Source: Luteibaculum oceani (GTDB lineage: Bacteria; Bacteroidota; Bacteroidia; Flavobacteriales_D; Luteibaculaceae). Taken from it: a stretch of DNA of 64,000 nucleotides. Shown in pieces: positions 1-7,700 of this stretch. The notes under the pieces were generated by a model that worked only from the letters and a program-made list of their open reading frames with translations, was not told the DNA's origin and did not search any database. The stretch spans positions 62,001 to 126,000 of the forward strand of contig NZ_VORB01000001.1 of NCBI RefSeq assembly GCF_007995015.1, read 5' to 3'. The position numbers were made by a program, and so were the translations under genes. Every line of letters starts with the position of its first letter. The stretch's first letter is position 1.

Positions 1-1332
1 AAGGCCATTTAAGAAATCGCCATTAATTACTTTGGCTTCTTTGGTGGCATTTGCCTCCTCAGAAATATCTACCCCTTCGAATATCGCAGGGATATCCAAA
101 TTGAATTTTTTAGCAAAATTATAATCGCGTTGATCGCCAGCAGGTACTGCCATTACAGCACCGGTACCATAACCAGCAAGCACGTAATCGGCTATATAAA
201 CTGGGATTTTATTTCCAGTAAATGGGTGGATAGCATAAGCTCCGGTAAAGCAACCTGTAACCTTATCGGTATCTGCCTGACGCTCTCTTTCTGTTTTTAA
301 ACCTGCAGTTTTGATGTATTTTTCAACCTCTTCTTTTTGCTCGGCAGTGGTAATGGATTTTACAAGCTCGTGTTCGGGAGCCAAAACCATGAAACTTACA
401 CCAAAAATAGTATCAGGACGAGTGGTAAACACTTCAATTTTGCCCTTTTCATTTTCCAACTCAAAGTTTACCGAAGCCCCTTCAGATTTACCTATCCAAT
501 TGCGCTGAATTTCTTTTAGCGCATCACTCCAGTCTAACTTATCCAGATCTTCAAGTAGACGCTCAGCATACGCTCCGATGCGCATCATCCACTGTTTCAT
601 CAATTTTTGCTCAACAGGGAATCCGCCTCGCTCCGACTTGCCGTCTTTTACTTCATCATTGGCTAACACTGTACCCAATTCTTCACACCAGTTTACCCAA
701 GTATCTGCTAAATAGGTTAAGCGATATTCTTGGAGAATAGCCTCCTTTTCTTTATCGGAATAATTTTCCCAATCTGGAGCTGAGAAAATACGCTCACAGG
801 AAGTTTCGGCTTCAACATTCTTATTTCCTTCTTTTTCAAAGAGAGACACTAAGTCTTCGATAGGACGTGCTCTGTCTAACCCTTTATCGTAATACGAATT
901 GAATAACTGCTTGAATATCCATTGGGTCCATTTATAGTATTCGGGGCTAGAAGTTCTAATCTCCCGACTCCAATCGAAAGAGAAACCAATATTATCTAAT
1001 TGCTGACGGTAACGAGCAATGTTGTTTTCAGTAGTAATTGCAGGATGCTGACCCGTTTGGATGGCATATTGCTCTGCTGGCAATCCAAAGGAGTCGTACC
1101 CCATTGGATGCAATACGTTAAATCCTTTATGTCTTTTGTAACGAGCAATAATATCGCTTGCAATGTAGCCCAGAGGGTGCCCCACGTGTAATCCAGCACC
1201 AGAGGGGTAAGGGAACATATCTAGTACATAGTACTTTGGCTTAGTACTGCTATCTTCAGCTTTAAAAACCTGGTTTTCTGCCCAAAATTTCTGCCACTTT
1301 TTCTCTATCTCTATGTGCTTGTATTCGCTCAT
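1..1332 (-). CDS. leuS: Leucyl-tRNA synthetase, N-terminal part (cut by window edge)
   Basis: Class I aminoacyl-tRNA synthetase that charges tRNA-Leu in the cytoplasm. The frame is open from the ATG at 1332 to the left edge, giving 444 codons, about half the usual ~900-950 residues. Visible are the N-terminus [13 protein letters not shown], the ATP-binding HIGH-box variant HVGH at residues 49-52 (after PYPSGAGL), the [15 protein letters not shown] leucine-pocket segment, and the start of the CP1 editing insert ([28 protein letters not shown]). The KMSKS motif and anticodon-binding domain lie outside the window. It is the third gene of a minus-strand run after the AsmA-like gene and the histidine kinase. 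A 40-bp gap with a TAAATTCG box (1351-1358) may give it its own promoter. Identity is secure; only the truncation by the window limits the description. Confidence 0.97.
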   Translation of the reverse strand, partial: MSEYKHIEIEKKWQKFWAENQVFKAEDSSTKPKYYVLDMFPYPSGAGLHVGHPLGYIASDIIARYKRHKGFNVLHPMGYDSFGLPAEQYAIQTGQHPAITTENNIARYRQQLDNIGFSFDWSREIRTSSPEYYKWTQWIFKQLFNSYYDKGLDRARPIEDLVSLFEKEGNKNVEAETSCERIFSAPDWENYSDKEKEAILQEYRLTYLADTWVNWCEELGTVLANDEVKDGKSERGGFPVEQKLMKQWMMRIGAYAERLLEDLDKLDWSDALKEIQRNWIGKSEGASVNFELENEKGKIEVFTTRPDTIFGVSFMVLAPEHELVKSITTAEQKEEVEKYIKTAGLKTERERQADTDKVTGCFTGAYAIHPFTGNKIPVYIADYVLAGYGTGAVMAVPAGDQRDYNFAKKFNLDIPAIFEGVDISEEANATKEAKVINGDFLNGL

Positions 1333-1350
1333 TACCAAAAAACTTTGGCG

Positions 1351-1358
1351 CGAATTTA
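1351..1358 (-). promoter_or_regulatory. Putative -7 box of leuS (TAAATTCG)
   Basis: On the minus strand the gap upstream of leuS reads CTAAATTCGCGCC. TAAATTCG fits TAnnTTYG, a one-base variant of the Bacteroidota -7 consensus TAnnTTTG, and ends 18 nt before the ATG. The same octamer precedes queA and the DUF2723 gene. No clear -33 TTG is visible, so this is a motif call only. Confidence 0.45.
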
Positions 1359-1372
1359 GGCATTAAGAAGCG

Positions 1373-2887
1373 TTATGCCCGTAAAAGAATCCTAAAGGTT
1401 GTACCTACACCTGGTTCTGAATGTTTTACAAAGATTTTTCCTTTGTGATAATCCTCTATAATTCTCTTTACAAGGGTTAAACCTAAGCCCCAACCTCTTT
1501 TGCGGGTGGTGTAGCCAGGTTCAAAAACCGTCTTCTGTTTGTTTGCAGGAATTCCTTTTCCGGTATCTGTAATATCTATGATAACCTCAGCACCTTTTGA
1601 TTGGAGATTAATATCAATTTTACCTGAGCCCTGCATGGCATCCACAGCATTTTTAATAAGGTTTTCCAATACCCATTCAAACAGCTGAATATTAATCTTT
1701 GCAGCAGTATTGGCATCCTCTGCACTAATATTTATCTCAACCGTTCTCGGTATTCTCGGTTTTAAATAATCTACCCCAGCATTGATAATGGGTAACATTT
1801 TTCTTGGCGACAACTCAGGTGCAGCTCCAATTTTTGAAAAACGAGCCGTGATTACTTCCAAGCGTTTTATATCGTTCCCCATTTCCTTGAGGGTAGATTT
1901 ATCAACCCCCTGCGACTCTAAAACATCCTTCCAAGCTAATAAAGATGATAACGGGGTACCCAATTGGTGTGCCGTTTCCTTGGCCATTCCCACCCAAACC
2001 TGATTTTGTTCGGCGTTGCGAAATGTGGAAAACAGTAGGTAGCTAATCAAAAGAAATACGGCAATGGCCACTAATTGTATATAGGGGTAATATCGCAACT
2101 GGGTTAGGATGAAGGAGTCTTTATAGAAAATGTAATGATCCTCTTGTTCCAGTGCCACCTTTATGGGAGCATTTTGCTCGCTCATTTCTTCAATCATAGC
2201 CGCGAGCAGTTCTGGTGTATTAATTACGATTGAATCTATATTACCCGAAGCGATTACTTTTTCGTGCGAACCATCGGTAAAAATAACCGGCACACTTGCA
2301 GAGTTAATCACTGTTTCGGAAATGAAATTGTTAATCAGGTTATCCATAACCTGTTGTAACTCCCTAAAGATGTGCGACTCTCGGTAGTAAAGGTACTGGC
2401 GTTTATTTTTGGTGTATTCTATTTCTAGTGGAGGGAAAGCTTTTTTCATTTTTTCCAATTCCGCAGACAAAATGGAATCGGTGGGAGCGCTATTCTCCAA
2501 AATGTTTTTCTCAATTACTACCTCTCCCTTATCATCCACCACAATTATTGGGATAGTGGTGTTATCGGAAATGATATCCGTAAGTAGTTTAAAGGTTTTT
2601 TGGTCTAAATCATTGGTTTCGTTGGAGGTTAATATACTGATCGCCATGAACCAGTGCTTCACCTTTTTTCGCTCCTCGGACCTGAGTGTTTCAAATAATT
2701 TTTGGGTATAGGCGACTAAATCTGCCTTATTTTGAATGGCGTTTGACCAAAGCCTTACTTTCTGCCTTTCTTCGTTTCGAATTTTATTTACAATGCGATT
2801 GGAATAAAACAAAGACACCCCGATAATAAGAGAAGCCAATATAAAAAGGACAATTTTTGTGCCTTGCTTTCGAGAATATAAGTTCAT
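1373..2887 (-). CDS. Orphan membrane sensor histidine kinase with duplicated sensor region
   Basis: 504-residue two-component sensor kinase. TM1 spans residues ~11-30 and TM2 ~268-288, enclosing an extracytoplasmic region of ~235 residues. The kinase core is complete: H-box with phospho-acceptor His307 (ETAHQLGTPLSS), N-box with Asn413 (ENLIKNAVDAM), G1 DTGKGI (441-446), F-box VFEPGYTTR and G2 GWGLGL (465-470). The sensor region looks internally repeated: residues ~112-178 (IPIIVVDDKG...YYRESHIFRELQ) resemble ~199-265 (VPVIFTDGSH...FYKDSFILTQLR). The start ATG lies 2 nt after the stop of the AsmA-like gene, so the two are probably co-transcribed. No response regulator is nearby and the signal sensed is unknown. 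The kinase call is secure. Confidence 0.92.
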   Translation of the reverse strand: MNLYSRKQGTKIVLFILASLIIGVSLFYSNRIVNKIRNEERQKVRLWSNAIQNKADLVAYTQKLFETLRSEERKKVKHWFMAISILTSNETNDLDQKTFKLLTDIISDNTTIPIIVVDDKGEVVIEKNILENSAPTDSILSAELEKMKKAFPPLEIEYTKNKRQYLYYRESHIFRELQQVMDNLINNFISETVINSASVPVIFTDGSHEKVIASGNIDSIVINTPELLAAMIEEMSEQNAPIKVALEQEDHYIFYKDSFILTQLRYYPYIQLVAIAVFLLISYLLFSTFRNAEQNQVWVGMAKETAHQLGTPLSSLLAWKDVLESQGVDKSTLKEMGNDIKRLEVITARFSKIGAAPELSPRKMLPIINAGVDYLKPRIPRTVEINISAEDANTAAKINIQLFEWVLENLIKNAVDAMQGSGKIDINLQSKGAEVIIDITDTGKGIPANKQKTVFEPGYTTRKRGWGLGLTLVKRIIEDYHKGKIFVKHSEPGVGTTFRILLRA

Positions 2888-2889
2888 GC

Positions 2890-5385
2890 TTAAAAGTCTT
2901 CCTCCTCGAAGGAAATTTCAACTTTAGATTTTTCCTCCTTTTCAATTCGTAACCAAGACGGTTTTTTTTGCTTTTTCTTGTCTTGGGGGGATAATTTCTC
3001 AGAATTTTCCTGGGTAGTGCTGCTGTCTATTTGAATCAGAACCCGAGGCTTTTCGGGTTGGGTATTGGTTTCATTAGCAAAAATCTCCTTAAACAAGCCA
3101 ACATCTTGTCCCTGCTTGTTTTTCTTATACTCTTTCGCAGCTTCCTTGTCAATTGCAAACTCTGGGTTTTCGGTTGTTCCTGTAATACGAAGAAAAATTC
3201 GTTTTCCGCTTTCCCTTTCCTCATTGGTTTTCCCGATGTTTAATGCATCTGCAAGGAGAAAATCTAGTTTATAATCTATTTGATTGGTGAGTTTATGCGA
3301 TCCGGAGATATTTAGATTAAAAACATTGGAAGCTATACTCATTTTTGGAAACGTAATATTTCCATTCCTAATTGAAAACTCATTCCCCAGATTATCAAAG
3401 CGTACTGTTTTCAATGCCTGGGACATCTTTTTTACATTGATAAAGGTATTCGTAAGCAGGTTACCCTTTATAGCTGCCGCTAAATCATCAAACAATGGAA
3501 ATTCAACCAATTCTCCATTGGCAATAAGTACGTTGCCCGAGGCATCAAGAGTTTGCGACTGAAGCTCCCAATTTGGAGTTAAAAAGCAAGAGAACTTAAT
3601 GTTAGCATCCATATTTCCTGCTATGTATTCAGACTTCAGCGTTTGCTGACCAAAGTTCTCGAAGTCGGCAAACAACGTTTTAATATTCATTCCATCCAGC
3701 AACACATCACCCGAAAGTTTCACCGATTTGTTGGGCAAAAAGAAAAAGCTTAAATCTCCACCTAGAACTCCATCGTTCAATTGGGAGTTGAAACCCGAAA
3801 AATGCATTTCATTTTCCGACCAAACCACATGTCCAATATTTTCAGAAGACGAGATTTTTTGATAGTTAGCCTTCTTTATGTAATAATCTAGTTCCACTTC
3901 TACATTAATTGGCTCAGACTCGGCAGTTGGATCTGAGCTTTTTTGGGAAGTAAGCTGATTGAAATCGAATTCCTCGGAGGCTAGGTACCCCGTAATCTTG
4001 AGCTTTGGATTTAGTAAATCGTTACCGTAAAAAATGGTTCCAGAGTAATTCACTTCTCCGGCATCTATTTTTATGTTGCTAGATTGAACTTGGAGGTTTC
4101 CATCCGAATTTTTAACCCTAACATCTTCGATTTTCCAACCCGCTCCAGTTTGGATATTTTTTCCCGTTAATACCCCTTCTCCTGCATTAATTCGCAAACC
4201 ATTACTAGAATGGGTAAGCCCAATGCTTCCTACATAACTAACTTGACCTTGAAGTTCGTCCCAAATTTGTTTCTGAGTCGTGATTTCAACCCCATCAAAC
4301 CAAAGGTTAGTTCTATTTTCTACAACCCTAATTGCCCCTTTCTCGGTTTTAAAATCGAATGACTTATAGCGTCCTGCTCCTTCCTGAAATTTCACATAGA
4401 CTTCTTCCGTAAGCTCAGAATAGCTAACATTTAATACTCCTTTTTTCAGGGTAAGCCAGTCATCTCCCGATTTCCAGGCACCGGACAATACATTCAAGTC
4501 TAAATCCAATTCTATGTTTTCTTTAGCTGAAATATTGGCTGAAAGCTTGAATTTAGAATCTGGTTTTACCTCTGTGGGTATGGTTTTATAAATAATGGGA
4601 AGGAAACTCAATTGATCTAACACCAAGGGATTGATGGTGATAAAGTTAGCGGACCAATTACCAGAAAAATCTGCATTTCCTAGGGTTGAAATTTCCAGTC
4701 CATTAACGGATATCCCATCGGATTTCCACTTAAGGTTATTATTCTCAATTTCTAGCCACAGCTGACCACCTACCTTAGATGGTTCCAGAAAAACCCCATT
4801 GGAATTACTGAATTTAAATTGGTCGGCATCGAGGAAAAGAACTAGCTTTTTGAATTGATTTTCACCCCTTAACTCCAAATTCTTGAATTCCGCTGTGAGA
4901 AAATCTCCATCCTTTGTTTTAAGAGAGGACTTTACATCGAAAAATTCGATCTCCCTAATATCAAATGTAACATTGCTGGAACTGGAGTTCTGAGATTTCC
5001 ATACCTCTACATTCCATTTCCCATTTGATTGCTGCACAACATCGAGATTTCCATTCTGCGCACTTAATTTGCTGATGGTTATCTTTTTCTGAAGCAGATC
5101 CAAAAGGGAAAACTCGAGGTTAATTACCTCCAAATTCAAAATTTCGCTTTCTGAATCTGTAAGGCGGCAATCCTTTAGTGAAACTGCGGCGTTGGGAAAT
5201 CTGCGGATAAGGTCGAGGTTGACATTTCCGACCTCAACAACAGCAGTAAGGTGTTCGTTTGCTGCTTTGGTCACCTCTTTAACCAGGTCTTGTTCGTAGT
5301 ATTTAGAAAGCAACCACAAGCTGCATAATGCCGTAATACACAGCATTAGCAGCCAAAAAACAAGGTTTTTTAGTAATCGCAGCAT
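2890..5385 (-). CDS. AsmA-like membrane-anchored protein
   Basis: 831 residues. One N-terminal membrane helix (residues ~6-27, LVFWLLMLCITALCSLWLL) is followed by a long beta-rich region with many alternating short hydrophobic strands. The segment GNLLTNTFINVKKMSQAL and the following NGNITFPKMSIASNVFNLNISG and TGTTENPEF stretches are typical of AsmA/AsmA_2 C-terminal domains. The last ~60 residues are highly charged (KKKQKKPSWLR, EKSKVEISFEEEDF). AsmA-family proteins are thought to act in envelope assembly or lipid transport between membranes; that role is inferred from the family. It is the first gene of a minus-strand unit (AsmA, histidine kinase, possibly leuS). A TAAATTTG promoter box lies 4 nt before the ATG, suggesting a leaderless transcript. 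Confidence 0.82.
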   Translation of the reverse strand: MLRLLKNLVFWLLMLCITALCSLWLLSKYYEQDLVKEVTKAANEHLTAVVEVGNVNLDLIRRFPNAAVSLKDCRLTDSESEILNLEVINLEFSLLDLLQKKITISKLSAQNGNLDVVQQSNGKWNVEVWKSQNSSSSNVTFDIREIEFFDVKSSLKTKDGDFLTAEFKNLELRGENQFKKLVLFLDADQFKFSNSNGVFLEPSKVGGQLWLEIENNNLKWKSDGISVNGLEISTLGNADFSGNWSANFITINPLVLDQLSFLPIIYKTIPTEVKPDSKFKLSANISAKENIELDLDLNVLSGAWKSGDDWLTLKKGVLNVSYSELTEEVYVKFQEGAGRYKSFDFKTEKGAIRVVENRTNLWFDGVEITTQKQIWDELQGQVSYVGSIGLTHSSNGLRINAGEGVLTGKNIQTGAGWKIEDVRVKNSDGNLQVQSSNIKIDAGEVNYSGTIFYGNDLLNPKLKITGYLASEEFDFNQLTSQKSSDPTAESEPINVEVELDYYIKKANYQKISSSENIGHVVWSENEMHFSGFNSQLNDGVLGGDLSFFFLPNKSVKLSGDVLLDGMNIKTLFADFENFGQQTLKSEYIAGNMDANIKFSCFLTPNWELQSQTLDASGNVLIANGELVEFPLFDDLAAAIKGNLLTNTFINVKKMSQALKTVRFDNLGNEFSIRNGNITFPKMSIASNVFNLNISGSHKLTNQIDYKLDFLLADALNIGKTNEERESGKRIFLRITGTTENPEFAIDKEAAKEYKKNKQGQDVGLFKEIFANETNTQPEKPRVLIQIDSSTTQENSEKLSPQDKKKQKKPSWLRIEKEEKSKVEISFEEEDF

Positions 5386-5389
5386 GGAA

Positions 5390-5397
5390 CAAATTTA
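5390..5397 (-). promoter_or_regulatory. Putative -7 box of the AsmA-like gene (TAAATTTG)
   Basis: The minus strand reads TAAATTTG-TTCC-ATG: an exact TAnnTTTG box ending 4 nt before the start codon at 5385. Transcription from this box would begin at or next to the A of the ATG. No convincing -33 TTG is seen about 20 nt upstream. Confidence 0.5.
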
Positions 5398-5465
5398 AGA
5401 TGGCCGTTTAAGCGATTGAGCTTAAAGGATTTAAGTTGCGAACGAAGCCTTGTTGAGATAATTGC

Positions 5466-6359
5466 TTATTTCATCATTTTTAGGTTTATCACCTCCTGCT
5501 CTGTAAGCTTTCTGTATTTACCTCTAGGGAGATTCTTTTTGGTAATTCCACCAAAATACACTCTATCCATGGCAACTACCTTACAACCAAAGTGTTCGAA
5601 AACCTTTCTTACCACACTGTGTCTACCCGTGGTAATTTCCAGACCAACTTGGGTTCTATCATCACCCTTACCCACAAATTCAATTGCTTCGGGTTTAAAG
5701 AAATGTCCATCAATTTCCAGACCTTCTTTAACCTCCTCAAGAGATTGCTCGGCAAACTTTCTATTTAGCGTTACGTGATAAATTCTCTTGATCCTAAATT
5801 TTGGATGTGACAGTTTGATGATAAGGTCTCCATCGTTAGAGAAAAGCAAAACTCCAGAGGTCATTTTATCTACCTTATCTACGGGGTAAATTTGCTCCTT
5901 ACAAGCTCCTTTCATCAATATACTCACTGTTTTACGGCTGTATGGATCACCCATTAGCGGGTTAAAATCCTTAGGTTTATTTAGTACAAAGTATTGCTTG
6001 GTTTCCAAGCTAACTCGGTTACCATCAACCTTTACAACGTCTTTGTCAGGATTTACTTTAATCCCCAACTCCGTTACGTGAACATCATTTACTGAAACTG
6101 CTCCTGATTTGATCAGTACATCTGCCTCGCGTCTTCCACAAACTCCGGCATTAGATAAAAACTTGTTTAATCTAACTTCGGAAGAAAACTTAGGGATGTT
6201 TTCTAGTCCTTTATTGCGTCGGAACTCCTTCTTAAACCCAGGTTTAAAAGGTTTATTACCTCTGGGTTTATCGCCAGACTCCTGTCTTGAATCCTCGCGT
6301 TTAGCTTGAGCTCCTCTTCTACTTCCTTTATCTCTCCAATTACTGCGCTCTCTGCCCAT
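5466..6359 (-). CDS. Pseudouridine synthase, RsuA/RluB/RluE/RluF family
   Basis: 297 residues. The first ~55 residues form a basic, low-complexity tail (KGSRRGAQAKRED, KPFKPGFKKEFRRNK). An S4 RNA-binding domain follows (residues ~61-118, VRLNKFLSNAGVCGRREAD), then the RsuA-type catalytic domain. The family signature GRLDxxTxGLLxxTNDG appears as DKVDKMTSGVLLFSNDG with catalytic Asp164 kept. The family isomerises uridine in rRNA; RluB acts on 23S rRNA and RsuA on 16S rRNA, and the target here cannot be assigned from sequence. The basic N-terminal tail is common in Bacteroidota members. The gene stands alone behind a TATCTTTG promoter box; the yraN gene starts beyond it on the same strand. Confidence 0.9.
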   Translation of the reverse strand: MGRERSNWRDKGSRRGAQAKREDSRQESGDKPRGNKPFKPGFKKEFRRNKGLENIPKFSSEVRLNKFLSNAGVCGRREADVLIKSGAVSVNDVHVTELGIKVNPDKDVVKVDGNRVSLETKQYFVLNKPKDFNPLMGDPYSRKTVSILMKGACKEQIYPVDKVDKMTSGVLLFSNDGDLIIKLSHPKFRIKRIYHVTLNRKFAEQSLEEVKEGLEIDGHFFKPEAIEFVGKGDDRTQVGLEITTGRHSVVRKVFEHFGCKVVAMDRVYFGGITKKNLPRGKYRKLTEQEVINLKMMK

Positions 6360-6376
6360 TGCTTAAAAAATTTGCA

Positions 6377-6384
6377 CAAAGATA
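6377..6384 (-). promoter_or_regulatory. Putative -7 box of the pseudouridine synthase gene (TATCTTTG)
   Basis: Minus strand TATCTTTG, an exact TAnnTTTG match ending 17 nt before the ATG at 6359, inside the 31-bp gap after yraN. Motif evidence only. Confidence 0.45.
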
Positions 6385-6390
6385 GGTTAA

Positions 6391-6738
6391 TTAATACGGC
6401 CTGAAAGCTTCCTTAAAATACTGTAAATCAAATTCTCCAATTCCAACAACATCAAATCGCACTTCACCATCGAATTGTGTAGAAATTACATACTCATTCG
6501 CAGCTCTAACTATTTTCTTTTGCTTAGCTCGGGTTACAAATTCATGTGGTTGACCGAAAAAATCAGAACTTCTAAATTTAACCTCGGTAAAAACCAGAAA
6601 ATTTTCGTGACTTGAGATGATATCCACTTCTAATCTTCCAAATCGCCAATTGGTCTCAATTATATCATGTCCAATTTTCCTCAAATAGGCTATCGCCTTC
6701 TGCTCCGCCCAATCGCCTTTCTTTTTATTATCCGACAT
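6391..6738 (-). CDS. YraN family (UPF0102) endonuclease-like protein
   Basis: 115 residues, the normal size for the family. The conserved core is visible: GDWAEQKAIAYLRKIGHDIIETNWRF, then GRLEVDII and VFTEVKFR, the E...D...E-x-K pattern of the restriction-endonuclease-like fold. The biochemical role of YraN proteins is not firmly established; a nuclease function is inferred from the fold. The start overlaps the end of the upstream LD-carboxypeptidase gene by 11 bp, which suggests translational coupling. Confidence 0.88.
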   Translation of the reverse strand: MSDNKKKGDWAEQKAIAYLRKIGHDIIETNWRFGRLEVDIISSHENFLVFTEVKFRSSDFFGQPHEFVTRAKQKKIVRAANEYVISTQFDGEVRFDVVGIGEFDLQYFKEAFRPY

Positions 6739-7618
6739 ACTCTAATATAGCACTTTCCTTGCTAGAAACCCGAAGATTTACCTGTGCTCCATGAATAAGA
6801 GGTAAGTTATTTTCGCAGTGACCAAAGGGGAAATTAAATGCAACGGGGATCCCAAGATTTTTGGTGTAATCGAATACTATTTCATTCGCATTTTTCCCGA
6901 AAGGAACGGTGTTATCATTCATGTCGCTCAACTGGCCCACCACCAATCCTGCTATTTTATCCAAGGCCCCAGAGTGTTTCAAGTTTTGCATCATCCTATC
7001 TATGTGATACAAATACTCATCAAGATCTTCTATAAACAATATCGCGCCGTTCAGTTCGGGCATGTAAGGCGTATTTTGCATAGAATATAGCATCGAAAGG
7101 TTACCTCCAACCAAATGACCTGAAGCCACACCAGGACTGTTAAATTGATTGCGTGTTGCACTTAGACCAGGCAGTTTATTACCCTTTAAAAAATCGACAA
7201 TACGCTCCAGAGATTCCGGGGTATTTGTGCCAAAATTAACTGGCATGGTACCGTGAATGGAGTAAAATCCACAACGTTGAAATAATCCATGCAGGGCAGT
7301 AACATCGCTGTATCCAATAAGCACTTTATCATTAGGCTTGTTACGAATAAGCTGCTTAATTTCTTGAGCTATTCGGATAGAGCCATAACCACCTCTAACA
7401 ATCCAAATAGCATCTACATCGGTTTGATCCCAAGCCCATCTAAAATTTTTAAAACGGATTTCATCCGAACCGCCAAACTGATTATCAGATGCATAAAAGT
7501 TTGGAGGCAAAACCACGTTACACCCCATTTCATTGAGTCTTTGAATGGCTGGTATACAAAAAGATTCCTCCGCAAAACGTGCAGTAGCAACTAAAGCGAT
7601 GGTGGGGGTATGGCTCAT
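6728..7618 (-). CDS. LD-carboxypeptidase (peptidase S66)
   Basis: 296 residues. LD-carboxypeptidases remove the terminal D-Ala from tetrapeptides during murein recycling, using a Ser-Glu-His triad in the cytoplasm. The nucleophile is Ser80 in IVRGGYGS; the acidic residue lies in the ILFIEDLDEYLYHIDRMM region; the histidine is in VNLRVS-proximal PLIHGAQ. No signal peptide is seen, consistent with a cytoplasmic enzyme. It is followed by the overlapping yraN gene and is divergent from metG (starts 82 bp apart). No other murein-recycling gene lies alongside. Family assignment is firm; the exact substrate is inferred. Confidence 0.9.
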   Translation of the reverse strand: MSHTPTIALVATARFAEESFCIPAIQRLNEMGCNVVLPPNFYASDNQFGGSDEIRFKNFRWAWDQTDVDAIWIVRGGYGSIRIAQEIKQLIRNKPNDKVLIGYSDVTALHGLFQRCGFYSIHGTMPVNFGTNTPESLERIVDFLKGNKLPGLSATRNQFNSPGVASGHLVGGNLSMLYSMQNTPYMPELNGAILFIEDLDEYLYHIDRMMQNLKHSGALDKIAGLVVGQLSDMNDNTVPFGKNANEIVFDYTKNLGIPVAFNFPFGHCENNLPLIHGAQVNLRVSSKESAILEYVG

Positions 7619-7674
7619 AATTATTTCCTATTTTATCTACGTTAATCTCAATTTTTTGGCGCGATGCAAATGGC

Positions 7675-7682
7675 TACCTTTG
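7675..7682 (+). promoter_or_regulatory. Putative metG promoter (-7 box TACCTTTG)
   Basis: TACCTTTG matches TAnnTTTG. A TTG at 7656-7658 sits 16 bp upstream, roughly where the -33 element belongs. The box ends 18 nt before the chosen TTG start of metG and lies downstream of the in-frame ATG at 7545, so that ATG cannot be on this transcript. Confidence 0.6.
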
Positions 7683-7700
7683 CCCAAATTTTTTCACACG

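Noticed and set aside
7545-7700. N-terminal extension of MetRS from an ATG at 7545
   Set aside because: It overlaps the divergent LD-carboxypeptidase coding region, lies upstream of the metG promoter box, and is not MetRS-like.
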